Origin: JBFMDN01 sp040753915
Lineage (GTDB): Bacteria; Desulfobacterota; Desulfomonilia; Desulfomonilales; Desulfomonilaceae
DNA: 64,000 bases
Assembly: GCA_040753915.1 (NCBI GenBank)
Contig: JBFMDN010000019.1
Location: forward strand, 26,910 to 90,909
Direction of reading: 5' to 3'
The notes beneath the pieces are model-generated. The model did not search any database. It worked only from the letters and a program-made list of their open reading frames with translations, and was not told the origin of the DNA. The position numbers and the translations under genes were made by a program. This document shows positions 8,037-16,657 of this stretch, in pieces. Each line of letters starts with the position of its first letter. The first letter of the stretch is position 1.

Positions 8037-9266
8037 TCACATCAGTTCGACAGCGCAAGCCATTGACACGCCTCCTCCCCCACAGAGGGTGGCCAGCCCA
8101 ACGCTTTTGTTCCTGTTCCTCAGACTGTGGATAAGAGATACAATGAGACGGGCTCCTGTGCAACCAACGGGATGTCCCAGGCCGATCCCGGAGCCATTGA
8201 CGTTCGTGATGTCCCGGTTCAGACCCAGCTCACGCTCGCATCCAAGGTATTGAGCTGCGAATGCTTCATTGAGCTCGATAAGCTCAAAGTCGCCCAGGCT
8301 CATTCCCGAGCGCTGCAGGAGGTTCTTCACCGCTGGAACTGGACTCAGACCCATGACTGTCGGATCGCATGCTCCCATTCCCTGTGCGACAATCTTCGCC
8401 AAGGGTTTAAGTCCCTCTGCCTTGGCTCTGTCCTCCGACATGATCACCATGGCAGCAGCGCCGTCGTTGATTCCACTGGCATTGCCGGCTGTAACCGTTC
8501 CGTTCTTCGGAAAGAATACCGGTTTGAGCCTGGCAAGGGCTTCCATGGTTAGACCGGGTCGGAAATGTTCATCCTTGTCGAATATCTTCGGTTCTCCTTT
8601 TTTCTGGGGGACCAAGATGGGGACGATTTCGTCTTTGAAGGATCCGTCGAGAGTGGCCCGCTCCACGTTGTTGTGGCTGCGCAAGGCTACAATGTCCTGT
8701 TCTTCTCTGGTAATTCCATACTTCAGCGCCACGAATTCCGCGGTATGGCCCATGATGTAAGGCTTACCCCTGAAAAACTCTACCGGACCGTCCTGGGGAT
8801 ACGGCAATATATGGGAGCCGCAATGCAATCCCATGGTCATTGCGTCGGTTATGGTATCGTTACCCATGCGTACTCCCCATCGTGCTCGTTCGAGGGTGAA
8901 GGGGACGCCGGACATGTGCTCGACTCCGCCTACGAGCAGGATGTCAGCCACACCGGCCTTGATCATTGCCGCGCCGGACAGAGTGGCTTCCATCCCTGAT
9001 ATGCATACTCGATTGATGGTGGCGGCCGGGATGCTCTCGGGAATTCCGGCCATGAGTGCACCGATTCGAGTTACGTTCATGGCGTTCGTGGGATTGAGAC
9101 AACAGCCGAACCGGACATCGTCTATCATGTCCGGCTTGATTCCGGCTCGCTCGATCGCTGCCTTCATGGGGACGCTCGAGATGCTTGCTGCATGCATATC
9201 CCGCAGAGTCCCACCAAATGTCCCTATGGCGGTTCGACAAGCCGAAACGATTACAACATCACTCAT
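8037..9266 (-). CDS. Thiolase, acetyl-CoA C-acetyltransferase type
   Basis: A 409-residue thiolase that condenses two acetyl-CoA molecules to acetoacetyl-CoA or cleaves 3-ketoacyl-CoA. The nucleophile Cys88 sits in NRVCISGM (family NxVCxSGM), NEAFA is present, His365 lies in GLGHPVGCTGAR and the second active-site cysteine, Cys395, in LCGGGG. All catalytic elements are intact. The gene stands alone, without the other beta-oxidation genes alongside, so its pathway (fatty or aromatic acid degradation versus synthesis) is not resolved. Confidence 0.95.
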   Translation of the reverse strand: MSDVVIVSACRTAIGTFGGTLRDMHAASISSVPMKAAIERAGIKPDMIDDVRFGCCLNPTNAMNVTRIGALMAGIPESIPAATINRVCISGMEATLSGAAMIKAGVADILLVGGVEHMSGVPFTLERARWGVRMGNDTITDAMTMGLHCGSHILPYPQDGPVEFFRGKPYIMGHTAEFVALKYGITREEQDIVALRSHNNVERATLDGSFKDEIVPILVPQKKGEPKIFDKDEHFRPGLTMEALARLKPVFFPKNGTVTAGNASGINDGAAAMVIMSEDRAKAEGLKPLAKIVAQGMGACDPTVMGLSPVPAVKNLLQRSGMSLGDFELIELNEAFAAQYLGCERELGLNRDITNVNGSGIGLGHPVGCTGARLIVSLIHSLRNRNKSVGLATLCGGGGVSMACAVELM

Positions 9267-9433
9267 TAGGATCTCCTCATACCTGATAGGTAGTGCCGCA
9301 TCGAGACGCGGTTCGGACGCAATACGCCTCCCCGCCTGACCGTGTGTCCGGTCGCCTTAACAAAGCCGATGAAAAAAGCCGTGTCCCTGGCCGGAGCGAT
9401 GCGCGCCTTTACGCCAAGATCGCGGCGAATCGA

Positions 9434-9955
9434 TCACTTCAAGATCGCTCCCTCGTCTAACGTTAGCTTTTTCTCGAATTCCGCCCAGAAGTCCTCTTCA
9501 CTCTGGCGCCAATCGGATCCGAATTTCTTGTTGAACAACGTGCCGACCTGATCGAGGGCCTTTCTCCATGTAGACTGGTAGCTGAGCTTCAGCACGTCTT
9601 CCAGGAATGGGACCAGGGAGCCCAGCTTCTCTTTTGGTAGGTAGGCCCGAGCTCCTAGTTCAATGGATTTCTTGAGAGCTTCCGGCGTGAAAGCATGAGC
9701 CGTCAGCATCACAACTGGAAAACGTGCGGCATTCGCAATTTGAAGCAGATCGAACCCGCGAACTCCCATGATGTCCAGTATCACGAGGTCATAGGTGTAA
9801 GACACCAGATACTGCTGTGCTTTTTCGAATGTGGTGGCCGTGTGCAAGGTGACGTTGGCGTATTCCGAGAGTTCCTCCTCTATGATGTCGAGGACGTCTT
9901 CCTCGTCATCCACTGCCAGGATCAGCTTCCCTTCGAGAATTTCCGACTCGTGCAT
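9434..9955 (-). CDS. Single-receiver-domain response regulator
   Basis: A 173-residue protein. The receiver domain (about residues 10-125) has the acidic pair DD at 16-17, phosphoacceptor Asp61 in LVILDIMG and Lys108 in YLPKEK. The remaining 50 residues (SYQSTWRKALDQVG ... EEDFWAEFEKKL) form no known output domain. It therefore looks like a stand-alone receiver that acts by protein contact. The ATG at MHESEI is preceded by AAAGGA with good spacing. No cognate kinase is adjacent. Confidence 0.85.
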   Translation of the reverse strand: MHESEILEGKLILAVDDEEDVLDIIEEELSEYANVTLHTATTFEKAQQYLVSYTYDLVILDIMGVRGFDLLQIANAARFPVVMLTAHAFTPEALKKSIELGARAYLPKEKLGSLVPFLEDVLKLSYQSTWRKALDQVGTLFNKKFGSDWRQSEEDFWAEFEKKLTLDEGAILK

Positions 9956-10433
9956 GGGTAATCCTTTTCTTTTGGCCGCTGGCAAGGCCGGAATTCGACA
10001 TTGACGGCGCGCGGCAAGCGCCGCTGCCCACGCGCTCCACGAAGCGCGATTTCAGGTTCACGCATCACCACCTGAGCATCGGAGCCCGCTATATCGATGG
10101 GGATGACACTGCCGCACCCTCTCATGCTTACCTGTCTAAGAGGTTGAAGTCAACTCTTTAGAAAACAGCAACGTGAACTTGCCTGCCCGGTCTTGGGTGT
10201 GCTCAACGATTTTCGTTACATAGCCGCGGTCCCAGGTGGACGAGGGCTGCCACACTCCACCGGTCTGTCTGCGCTTGGTGGGTCCCGCATCCCCTATTCG
10301 TGCGAGCTCCGCATAGCCAAGCATTGAAGAGAAGAGGAACTGTGATATAGTTCGTCAGTGAGTCCCACTTGATGCGCAATTCCCGCCGCTGACGGGGCTT
10401 TCCTAGTATCCGACTCTGACGTATGAGGTCACA
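9956..10433. other. Upstream region of glgP without a gene
   Basis: About 480 bases. A 62-codon open frame on the minus strand (10136-10324) has no ribosome binding site or recognisable sequence and is not called. A promoter-like pair lies near the right end. Confidence 0.6.
10324..10351 (+). promoter_or_regulatory. Candidate sigma70 promoter for glycogen phosphorylase
   Basis: TTGAAG and TATAGT separated by 16 bases, about 80 bases before the start of the phosphorylase. The -10 box matches 5 of 6 bases, the -35 box 4 of 6. Prediction from sequence only. Confidence 0.35.
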
Positions 10434-12992
10434 ATGGCCGTAGGGAAATTTGTCGTGGTCCCCCCTATGGAGGGGGTTCTCAAACACCTGAGAGAAATGG
10501 CCGGCAATCTCTGGTATACGTGGAATATGGACGCGGTCGAGCTTTTTGACCACCTCGACGAGCGTCTCTGGCGGCATACGAATCACAATCCGCTGCAAAC
10601 CCTCATCGGGCTATCCCGGCAGAGACTGGATCAAATACGGGATGACGATGTCTTCGGCGACCATGCCGAGCGAGTGAGGCAGAGATTTCTCGACTACCTC
10701 AACAAGGTTCCGTCTTATGACTATCACCTCGAGTCCCCTGTGGACTTTGTCACAGCCTATTTCTCCCTCGAATTCGGACTAACCGAATCTATACCAATCT
10801 ATTCGGGCGGCCTCGGCTTGCTTGCCGGAGACCATCTGAAATCCGCTAGTGATTTAAACGTCCCCTTGGTGGGCGTGGGGCTGCTGTACAGGGAAGGATA
10901 CTTCCATCAGAGGCTGTCCAAAGACGGGTGGCAACAAGAGTATTATCCTAGGACGGAATTCGACACACTGCCGGTGGAAAAGCAGACATGTCCTGACGGC
11001 TCTCCTTTGCTTGTCTCGGTGGATCTTGCCGGGGAAACGCTGTACAGTCGCGTGCTCAAGCTCAATGTGGGACGAGTCGCTCTCTACCTCCTCGACGCGG
11101 ACATAGCGGAAAACCCGCCGGCGCTGAGGCAAACCACAGCACGATTATATGGGGGAGACCAGGAGATGCGAATCCGACAGGAGATCCTGCTGGGAATCGG
11201 CGGCTGTCGGGCCCTGGCTGCCTTGGGGATACGTCCGTTGGTTTTTCACCTGAACGAAGGGCACGTAACCTTCGCCCTTGTGGAAAGGGTCCGTCGCTAT
11301 CTGGAAGAAGAAGGTCTTTCCCTCGAAGAGGCGCTGCAAATGGCCACTAGCGAGAGCGTCCTCACTGTGCACACGCCGGTGCCCGCTGGTAACGATGTGT
11401 TTCCTCGGGAGCTGGTAGAAAAATACTTCCGTAGTTTTGTCACCCGCCTGGGTTTCGACATGGAAACTTTTCTCAATTTGGGCAGACGCCAGCCATTCAA
11501 TGAGGCGGAGGGGTTTTGTATGACCGTGCTCGGCCTTCGGCTCACGTCACTGACCAACTCGGTAAGCAGGCTCCACTGCAGGGTGGCTCGCCAGATGTGG
11601 CACGAAGTCTGGCCTCTGTTGGACCTGGAGGAGGTGCCGATCCGCCCCATTACCAATGGGGTTCATATCCCATCCTACATTTCCCGCGACTTCCAAAGAC
11701 TCTACGACAGATACCTGGAGCCGGGATGGACGGAAGATCCGGATAATGAAAAGATCTGGAGGCGAGCGGAAAGCATCCCCGATACCGAGCTCTGGCGTAC
11801 CCACGAACGATGTCGCTCCCGGCTCGTCCATTTCGCGAGGCAACGACTTTACACGCAGTTGCTGGACCGCGGGGCTTCTGCCCAGGAGTTGGATGCCGCT
11901 CGGAACGCGCTCGATCCGGAAGTGCTGACAGTCTGTTTCGGGAGGCGGTTCGCAACGTATAAGAGGGCGACACTGCTTTTCAGCGAACCCGATACCCTCG
12001 CGCAAATCGTCTCGAACCCTGAGCGCCCGCTCCAGGTCATTATGGCGGGAAAGGCCCACCCGAACGACGACTTCGGCAAGGAGATGATCCGTCGCATCGT
12101 GGAGGCCATTAAACACGAGCCCTTTCGGAAGCGGATTGTTTTCATCGAGGACTACGACATCAACGTTGCGAGGTATATGGTGCAAGGCGCAGATGTGTGG
12201 CTCAATACGCCGAGGAGGCCTCTCGAGGCGTGCGGGACTTCGGGGATGAAGGCTTCGGCCAACGGGGCTCTCAATCTCAGCGTGCTCGACGGATGGTGGG
12301 ACGAGGGATTCCTTGGAGACAACGGGTGGGCTATCGGAAGCGGTGAGGAGTACCAAGACGCTGAATACCAGGACCAGATTGAGAGTCGAGCCTTGTACGA
12401 TCTTCTGGAGCAGACGGTCAAACCTCTCTTCTACGAGCGGGGGTTGGACGACTTGCCGCGAGAATGGGTTCGGATGATGAAGCGGTCGATCCAGACCGTA
12501 TGCCCTGTCTTCAACTCCCTGCGAATGTTCTCCGAATATGTGGAGACAGCGTATCTTCCTGCGGCCGAGAGGGTTTCTCGACTCAAGGCCGAAAACTATG
12601 GGGCCCTCAAGGAAATGGTGGCATGGAAGAAGCGTATTAGGGAGGACTGGCCTTCTATCCAGGTCACCGATGTGAGTATTCGCGATCAACGGCCAGCCCT
12701 AAAGGGAAAAGCCGTAGAAATGGCGGTCACGGTGAACTTGGCCGCGCACAAGGCGAGTGAGATAAAAGTGGAGCTCCTCCATGGCCCGGTCGACCTGTGG
12801 GAGAGATTCAAAGTGCGCGACGTCACAAGGCTTCACCCACAATTCGAGACGCCCGATTCCAATGGTGAAGTTATATTCTCGGGTCTTATTCCTCTGAGCC
12901 ACACCGGGCTTTACGGGTATGGCGTAAGAATATCATCATATCATCCGGATCAGCCGCCTTCGCAAGCGCTTGAGCTGGTGCTCCGCGCATGA
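10434..12992 (+). CDS. glgP: Alpha-glucan (glycogen/maltodextrin) phosphorylase, GT35
   Basis: An 852-residue phosphorylase that releases glucose-1-phosphate from alpha-1,4-glucans. It is of the bacterial type with an N-terminal DUF3417 segment (MEGVLKHLREMAGNLWYTWN). The glycosyltransferase core includes YSGGLGLLAGDH, the substrate-loop region VIMAGKAHPNDDFGKEMI, and the pyridoxal-phosphate lysine (about Lys606) in GTSGMKASANGALNLS. The C-terminal 100 residues form a beta-rich domain also common in this subgroup. It implies glycogen storage. The start follows GAGGTC. The next gene begins 112 bases downstream on the same strand. Confidence 0.95.
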   Translation: MAVGKFVVVPPMEGVLKHLREMAGNLWYTWNMDAVELFDHLDERLWRHTNHNPLQTLIGLSRQRLDQIRDDDVFGDHAERVRQRFLDYLNKVPSYDYHLESPVDFVTAYFSLEFGLTESIPIYSGGLGLLAGDHLKSASDLNVPLVGVGLLYREGYFHQRLSKDGWQQEYYPRTEFDTLPVEKQTCPDGSPLLVSVDLAGETLYSRVLKLNVGRVALYLLDADIAENPPALRQTTARLYGGDQEMRIRQEILLGIGGCRALAALGIRPLVFHLNEGHVTFALVERVRRYLEEEGLSLEEALQMATSESVLTVHTPVPAGNDVFPRELVEKYFRSFVTRLGFDMETFLNLGRRQPFNEAEGFCMTVLGLRLTSLTNSVSRLHCRVARQMWHEVWPLLDLEEVPIRPITNGVHIPSYISRDFQRLYDRYLEPGWTEDPDNEKIWRRAESIPDTELWRTHERCRSRLVHFARQRLYTQLLDRGASAQELDAARNALDPEVLTVCFGRRFATYKRATLLFSEPDTLAQIVSNPERPLQVIMAGKAHPNDDFGKEMIRRIVEAIKHEPFRKRIVFIEDYDINVARYMVQGADVWLNTPRRPLEACGTSGMKASANGALNLSVLDGWWDEGFLGDNGWAIGSGEEYQDAEYQDQIESRALYDLLEQTVKPLFYERGLDDLPREWVRMMKRSIQTVCPVFNSLRMFSEYVETAYLPAAERVSRLKAENYGALKEMVAWKKRIREDWPSIQVTDVSIRDQRPALKGKAVEMAVTVNLAAHKASEIKVELLHGPVDLWERFKVRDVTRLHPQFETPDSNGEVIFSGLIPLSHTGLYGYGVRISSYHPDQPPSQALELVLRA

Positions 12993-13104
12993 CCGCATCG
13001 CGCGTGTCCTGAGGGATTCGCTGCGAAGAACGGCTGACGGAATTGGAATAGGTCGGAATCGTGGTTTTTGCTCTTCATGGGGAAACAGCGCGGGAACAGG
13101 TTTG

Positions 13105-14991
13105 ATGGACGAGCTTGCACTCTGTTTTGAGAAGGGACTGGCTTACAAAGACATGGGCCTTTGGGGAGAAGCGGTCAGAGAGTTCCGGAAGGCCCTTTCA
13201 CATGATGTCCTGAAATATCGGGCAGGACGCCAGATTGCCGTATGCCTCATGGAAATGGGGCAGTTTGAGGAGGCCGAGCGCGTGCTCGTCCAGATTTTGC
13301 TGGCCCTGGAAATCCCCCGGGAAGACCGATTCAAGACCTCTCTGGATCTCGCCGAGGTATATCTGGCCATGAATCGTCCTGAATCGGCGCTGGAGCGATT
13401 GGTTCAGAGCTACCATGAGAGTCCGGAGTTTGCGTCCACCCTGCTGCGGAAAATTCACCAGCTCCGTAGACAACTTGGGATCTGCTCTTCTGGCCAGGGG
13501 CCTGACACCGAACTGGCCGCGTCCATCATCTCTGCAGTTCGCCAGGCGGAAGTGGCGTACACGACCACAATGGAGTCGAAATTCAGCCACTATTGCGAAG
13601 ATCAGAGCAACCACACGAAGATTGCCATATCAAATCCTGTCGAATACTCCTTCGACCAATCGAATTGGTCTACCGGCTATTACACGTACATAAGCCTTTC
13701 CGGAATGTTCGTTATCACGTATTCACCCGTACCCGTGGGCAGCTTCGTGTTCCTCCGATTCACGCTTCCCGAAAATCCGGACCGCGAAAATATCGAAGTA
13801 ATCGGTCAGGTGATTCGGCAGGAAAGTGCACAATCGAGCCCGGAATGCGTGCTGGGAATGGAAGTACGATTCATAAAGATGGACGATCGTCACGAAGAGG
13901 TCCTGCGGACCTTTATCGAGCGTCAGCATTCCGAACAAGAGGATGCAGCACAGGAGATAGAGAAGATCCGATATCTCTGCGACAACTGCGGAAGGATTGT
14001 CTCGGTAGATATAATCGGATGCGGCAAGCGCGTCAAATGCCTTTGCGGCGAGTCCGTTCTGGTGCCCTATGCGGACCACACTCCGACGCGGAAAAATCCT
14101 CTGCGTGGCCTGAAGCTGGCCGGATGCAGGGTGGATGACATCATCGGACAAGGAGCCACAGCAACGGTATACAAGGCCCACCATCTTGCCTTGGACATCC
14201 CTGTTGCCATCAAGGTTTTTCATCCTGTGCAGAAGCGGGAGGGGTCGGAGATCTTGCGGCGATTCCTGAGGGAAGCGCGAGTTATCGCGCGTATAAACCA
14301 TCCCAACGTGGTGGGAGTGATGAACGCAGGAGAGGAGCATGGGTACCACTTCATCGTCATGCAATACGTGCGGGGAGGCAATCTACACCACCTTCTGACG
14401 CAAAATGTTCGGTTTAGCCTTCCGGATTTTACCCGCTTATTTGTTGACCTCTGTAGCGCGCTGACCGCTGCTCACCAGCAGACGGTAGTCCATGGAGACC
14501 TCAAGCCTGCGAACATCCTCATTACCCACGCGGGAAAGACGATGCTGGGTGATTTCGGGCTGGTACGGGTGCTGAGAAAGCAGTCAGAGGAGGACGCCAG
14601 GGAGCTGATTCGGGGCACTCCCATGTACATGTCCCCTGAACAAGCCCACGCGGGCCATGATATCGACATTCGGTCGGATATCTATTCTCTTGCTGCCACC
14701 ATGTACCACACTCTCGTCGGAACTCCACCGTTCGAAGGGCTCACCTACCGTGAAGTAATACGGAAACACCTCTATGACGAACCAATTCCCCCCATCCACA
14801 TCGACCCGTCAATTCCGCCACTTCTTTCGGCGGTCGTGATGAAGGCCCTGAGAAAAGATCCGGACGAACGGTTTCAGTCTGTAGAGGAGCTCAGACGGAT
14901 CCTCATGCGGATAGCGACCAAGGAAGGAATTCGACGACTGAATCCCTTAAGCAAAGAGCTCGTGGCAGCGCTTCGCACAAACAGGCAATGA
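13105..14991 (+). CDS. Ser/Thr protein kinase with TPR, PilZ-like and zinc-ribbon modules
   Basis: A 628-residue soluble fusion. Residues 1-150 are TPR-like helices (LCFEKGLAYKDMGLWGEAVREF). Residues about 175-280 match a PilZ-type beta barrel (SLSGMFVITYSPVPVGSFVF ... LGMEVRF). Residues about 290-320 carry CDNCG and CLCG, a probable zinc ribbon. A Hanks-type kinase fills about 340-610: glycine loop GQGATATVYK, catalytic Lys370 in VAIKVF, catalytic loop HGDLKPANIL (HGD in place of the usual HRD), DFG, and the activation end GTPMYMSPEQA. There is no membrane helix. The PilZ part suggests control by cyclic-di-GMP, but the arginine-rich switch motif RxxxR is not evident, so binding is doubtful. 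The start was moved to MDELAL, preceded by AGG, because the upstream 45 codons are not protein-like. Confidence 0.88.
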   Translation: MDELALCFEKGLAYKDMGLWGEAVREFRKALSHDVLKYRAGRQIAVCLMEMGQFEEAERVLVQILLALEIPREDRFKTSLDLAEVYLAMNRPESALERLVQSYHESPEFASTLLRKIHQLRRQLGICSSGQGPDTELAASIISAVRQAEVAYTTTMESKFSHYCEDQSNHTKIAISNPVEYSFDQSNWSTGYYTYISLSGMFVITYSPVPVGSFVFLRFTLPENPDRENIEVIGQVIRQESAQSSPECVLGMEVRFIKMDDRHEEVLRTFIERQHSEQEDAAQEIEKIRYLCDNCGRIVSVDIIGCGKRVKCLCGESVLVPYADHTPTRKNPLRGLKLAGCRVDDIIGQGATATVYKAHHLALDIPVAIKVFHPVQKREGSEILRRFLREARVIARINHPNVVGVMNAGEEHGYHFIVMQYVRGGNLHHLLTQNVRFSLPDFTRLFVDLCSALTAAHQQTVVHGDLKPANILITHAGKTMLGDFGLVRVLRKQSEEDARELIRGTPMYMSPEQAHAGHDIDIRSDIYSLAATMYHTLVGTPPFEGLTYREVIRKHLYDEPIPPIHIDPSIPPLLSAVVMKALRKDPDERFQSVEELRRILMRIATKEGIRRLNPLSKELVAALRTNRQ

Positions 14992-15120
14992 TCGAGTGGC
15001 GTTGTCGAAGAATGACCGCGAGGCGTACGATTTTCGGGCGAGGGCCAGGTTTGAAACCCGACTTAACGTGAGGACGATTGGAGGCACGCCACTTTCACGG
15101 ATTTTCGCCGAGAATCTCCT

Positions 15121-15139
15121 GTAGCGCCGGCGTCTTGCC
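15121..15139 (-). repeat. Copy of the GCCGGCGTCT interspersed repeat
   Basis: GTAGCGCCGGCGTCTTGCC, a diverged copy of the short repeat whose opposite-strand form AATACCGGCGAGACGCCGGC recurs several times in intergenic DNA of this window. Confidence 0.5.
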
Positions 15140-15268
15140 TTTCCTCTTGTTTTGGGTTTGCTGCGAGGCGAGGGCCCCGAGGGTCTGAAGAGGAAGAAAT
15201 ATAGATCGTGCCTGATGTCAGCTCCGTGCGAAGCGTGCACATTGTGAAGTATTTTTGCGTGTCGCAAA

Positions 15269-15300
15269 ACACTTGACATAAATTAAGTGTCTAATAAAAG
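15269..15300 (+). promoter_or_regulatory. Promoter with overlapping inverted-repeat operator
   Basis: A perfect TTGACA -35 box (15273-15278) and TAAAAG at -10, 16 bases apart. Across the -35 box and spacer lies the perfect inverted repeat ACACTT-N10-AAGTGT (15269-15290), in the right place for a repressor operator. The local sequence is much AT-richer than its surroundings. It would drive the candidate small RNA immediately downstream. Confidence 0.5.
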
Positions 15301-15305
15301 AGAAT

Positions 15306-15401
15306 CGGTTCGGAAGGCAATGTCCTTCCACAAGAAGTCCGTGTTGCGAGGCCTAGGCCCTCACACTGAGCTTTCAAGCTCGACAGCACACGGGCTTTTT
15401 T
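15306..15401 (+). ncRNA. Candidate structured small RNA with intrinsic terminator
   Basis: About 95 nucleotides with three clear secondary-structure elements. A 5' hairpin (GGAAGG-CAATGT-CCTTCC) is followed by an 11-bp closing stem formed by AGTCCGTGTTGC and GCACACGGGCT. This encloses two inner hairpins (near-palindromic GAGGCCTAGGCCCTC and GAGCTTTCAAGCTC). The closing stem runs straight into six T residues, an intrinsic terminator. A consensus promoter lies just upstream and no ribosome binding site or ORF is present. It matches no RNA family I recognise. It ends a few bases from the stop codon of a convergent ORF. Confidence 0.5.
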
Positions 15402-15405
15402 GTTT

Positions 15406-15801
15406 CTACATTCTCGTTCTATAACAGCTTATCAAACGCAGGTTCCCATTTTGGTCGGCGTTTATTACCACCTTGAATCTCCATCCGTTGGGGGGTTCTC
15501 CGTAGAAGACTTGAGCCACCTTCCCACTGCTGTCGGTCTCATGGATAGGGAGATCGGTAGTCTTTTCAAGCAATTCCCGAACACACGGAAGAAGCCGACA
15601 TCGAACCACCTTTTCTGCAATTGGCTTGGCGTCCAAGTGCCTTTTCAGCCGATTGATGAGAACGGGTTGATTGAGTCCGCTTACGCGGATGCTGGCGGGA
15701 GAGGATCTCGTATCTCCGTACCTAACTTTGAAGAAGTTTCTTGCTGCCTCGAAAACCTTCCTGGGCTTGCCTGCGAAGGGATGTTCAACGCATTGATACA
15801 T
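15406..15801 (-). CDS. Hypothetical protein, possible nuclease-toxin-like fold
   Basis: A 131-residue reading frame in AT-richer DNA. The C-terminal part (GWRFKVVINADQNGNLRLIS, then CYRTR) has a predicted beta-hairpin pattern reminiscent of Barnase/EndoU/ColicinE5-RelE-like nuclease domains, but this is only a resemblance. The start codon lacks a strong ribosome binding site, and a long frame exists on the other strand. I prefer the minus strand because its product has a balanced amino acid make-up and alternating polar/hydrophobic strands. It may be a degraded or recently acquired gene. No antitoxin gene is visible next to it. Confidence 0.45.
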   Translation of the reverse strand: MYQCVEHPFAGKPRKVFEAARNFFKVRYGDTRSSPASIRVSGLNQPVLINRLKRHLDAKPIAEKVVRCRLLPCVRELLEKTTDLPIHETDSSGKVAQVFYGEPPNGWRFKVVINADQNGNLRLISCYRTRM

Positions 15802-15958
15802 ATGGCTCTTGCGCTCTGGAACACAACTCGATTGTTGCTATAGTGCTTTCCTTCAGAGGAAGTCAAGAGATTGCAAAGTACTCAGCGGCGCCAATACGGT
15901 TGTGTGTATCTAAGGCAACGTAACCCCTATCGCCGCGTGCCTTCAGCATCAGTTAGGT

Positions 15959-16657
15959 TCATTCCCCATAGGCATCGGACCACATGTACCCAACGCCCTG
16001 GACTGTGATGATGTTCACTGGGTTTCCCGGATCCTCTTCCAATTTCGAGCGGAGGTGCTGGACATGGACATCTATGGCTCTGCTCCCCGCGTACAGGCCT
16101 TGGTCGGGCCAAAGGTGTCTCCGGATCTCAGACCTGCTCAAAGCTCTACCGGCATTTCGGGCGAGAAGCAGAAGAAGGGAAAACTGTCGGTGAGTGAGCT
16201 GGACCTTCTCACCCTTTTTCCACACAATGCGCTGGTTCCCGTCAATCTTGAGATCTCCCACTTCCACGATGTCTGAGGCGCCATGGGACGTGCGGTACCT
16301 GCGCAAGCACGCCTTGATCCTCGCTGCCAGCTCCAAGTAGTCGAAAGGCTTCACCAGGTAGTCGTCGGCGCCGGCCTCCAATCCCAAGACTTTGTCCGCG
16401 ACGCGATCTCGCGCTGTCAGCATAATTATGGGTACCTCCGACAGGTCTCGAATGCACCTGCACACCTGTATGCCGTCGATATCAGGAAGCGCAAGATCCA
16501 GTATGACCAGATCCGGCTCTCGGATTCGGACGGATTCCAGCGCGGCCCTCCCCGAGGCAGCGACGATCACGCGGTACCCGTCCAGTTCCAAATTGTCCTG
16601 CATAATCCGAAGAATGTCCGGATCATCATCCACTATCAATACCCGATGAGCTTGCAT
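15959..16657 (-). CDS. OmpR/PhoB-family response regulator
   Basis: A 232-residue transcription regulator. The receiver domain has acidic residues at VDDD, phosphoacceptor Asp54 in LVILDLALPD and Lys102 in YLVKPF. A winged-helix DNA-binding domain follows (about 130-230; LTHRQFSLLLLLARNAGRAL, DVHVQHLRSKLEE, TVQGVGYMW). Its 5' end overlaps the 3' end of the upstream sensor kinase gene by 32 bases, so the pair is translationally coupled. The pair is divergent from the nap/octahaem cluster, which makes it the likely regulator of that cluster (inference). Confidence 0.95.
   Translation of the reverse strand: MQAHRVLIVDDDPDILRIMQDNLELDGYRVIVAASGRAALESVRIREPDLVILDLALPDIDGIQVCRCIRDLSEVPIIMLTARDRVADKVLGLEAGADDYLVKPFDYLELAARIKACLRRYRTSHGASDIVEVGDLKIDGNQRIVWKKGEKVQLTHRQFSLLLLLARNAGRALSRSEIRRHLWPDQGLYAGSRAIDVHVQHLRSKLEEDPGNPVNIITVQGVGYMWSDAYGE

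Noticed and set aside
10136..10324. Short ORF upstream of glgP
   Set aside because: No ribosome binding site or homology, and it covers the predicted glgP promoter region.
11547..12689. 380-codon open frame antisense to glgP
   Set aside because: Product has no recognisable domain and mirrors a strongly conserved phosphorylase; a shadow frame from GC-rich coding DNA.
12970..13104. Longer N terminus for the kinase, overlapping glgP
   Set aside because: The 45 extra residues are arginine/glycine-rich and no ribosome binding site precedes that start; the internal ATG begins the TPR region.
15400..15843. 147-codon plus-strand frame
   Set aside because: Starts inside the T-run of the candidate RNA terminator and has no ribosome binding site; the minus-strand frame looks more protein-like.
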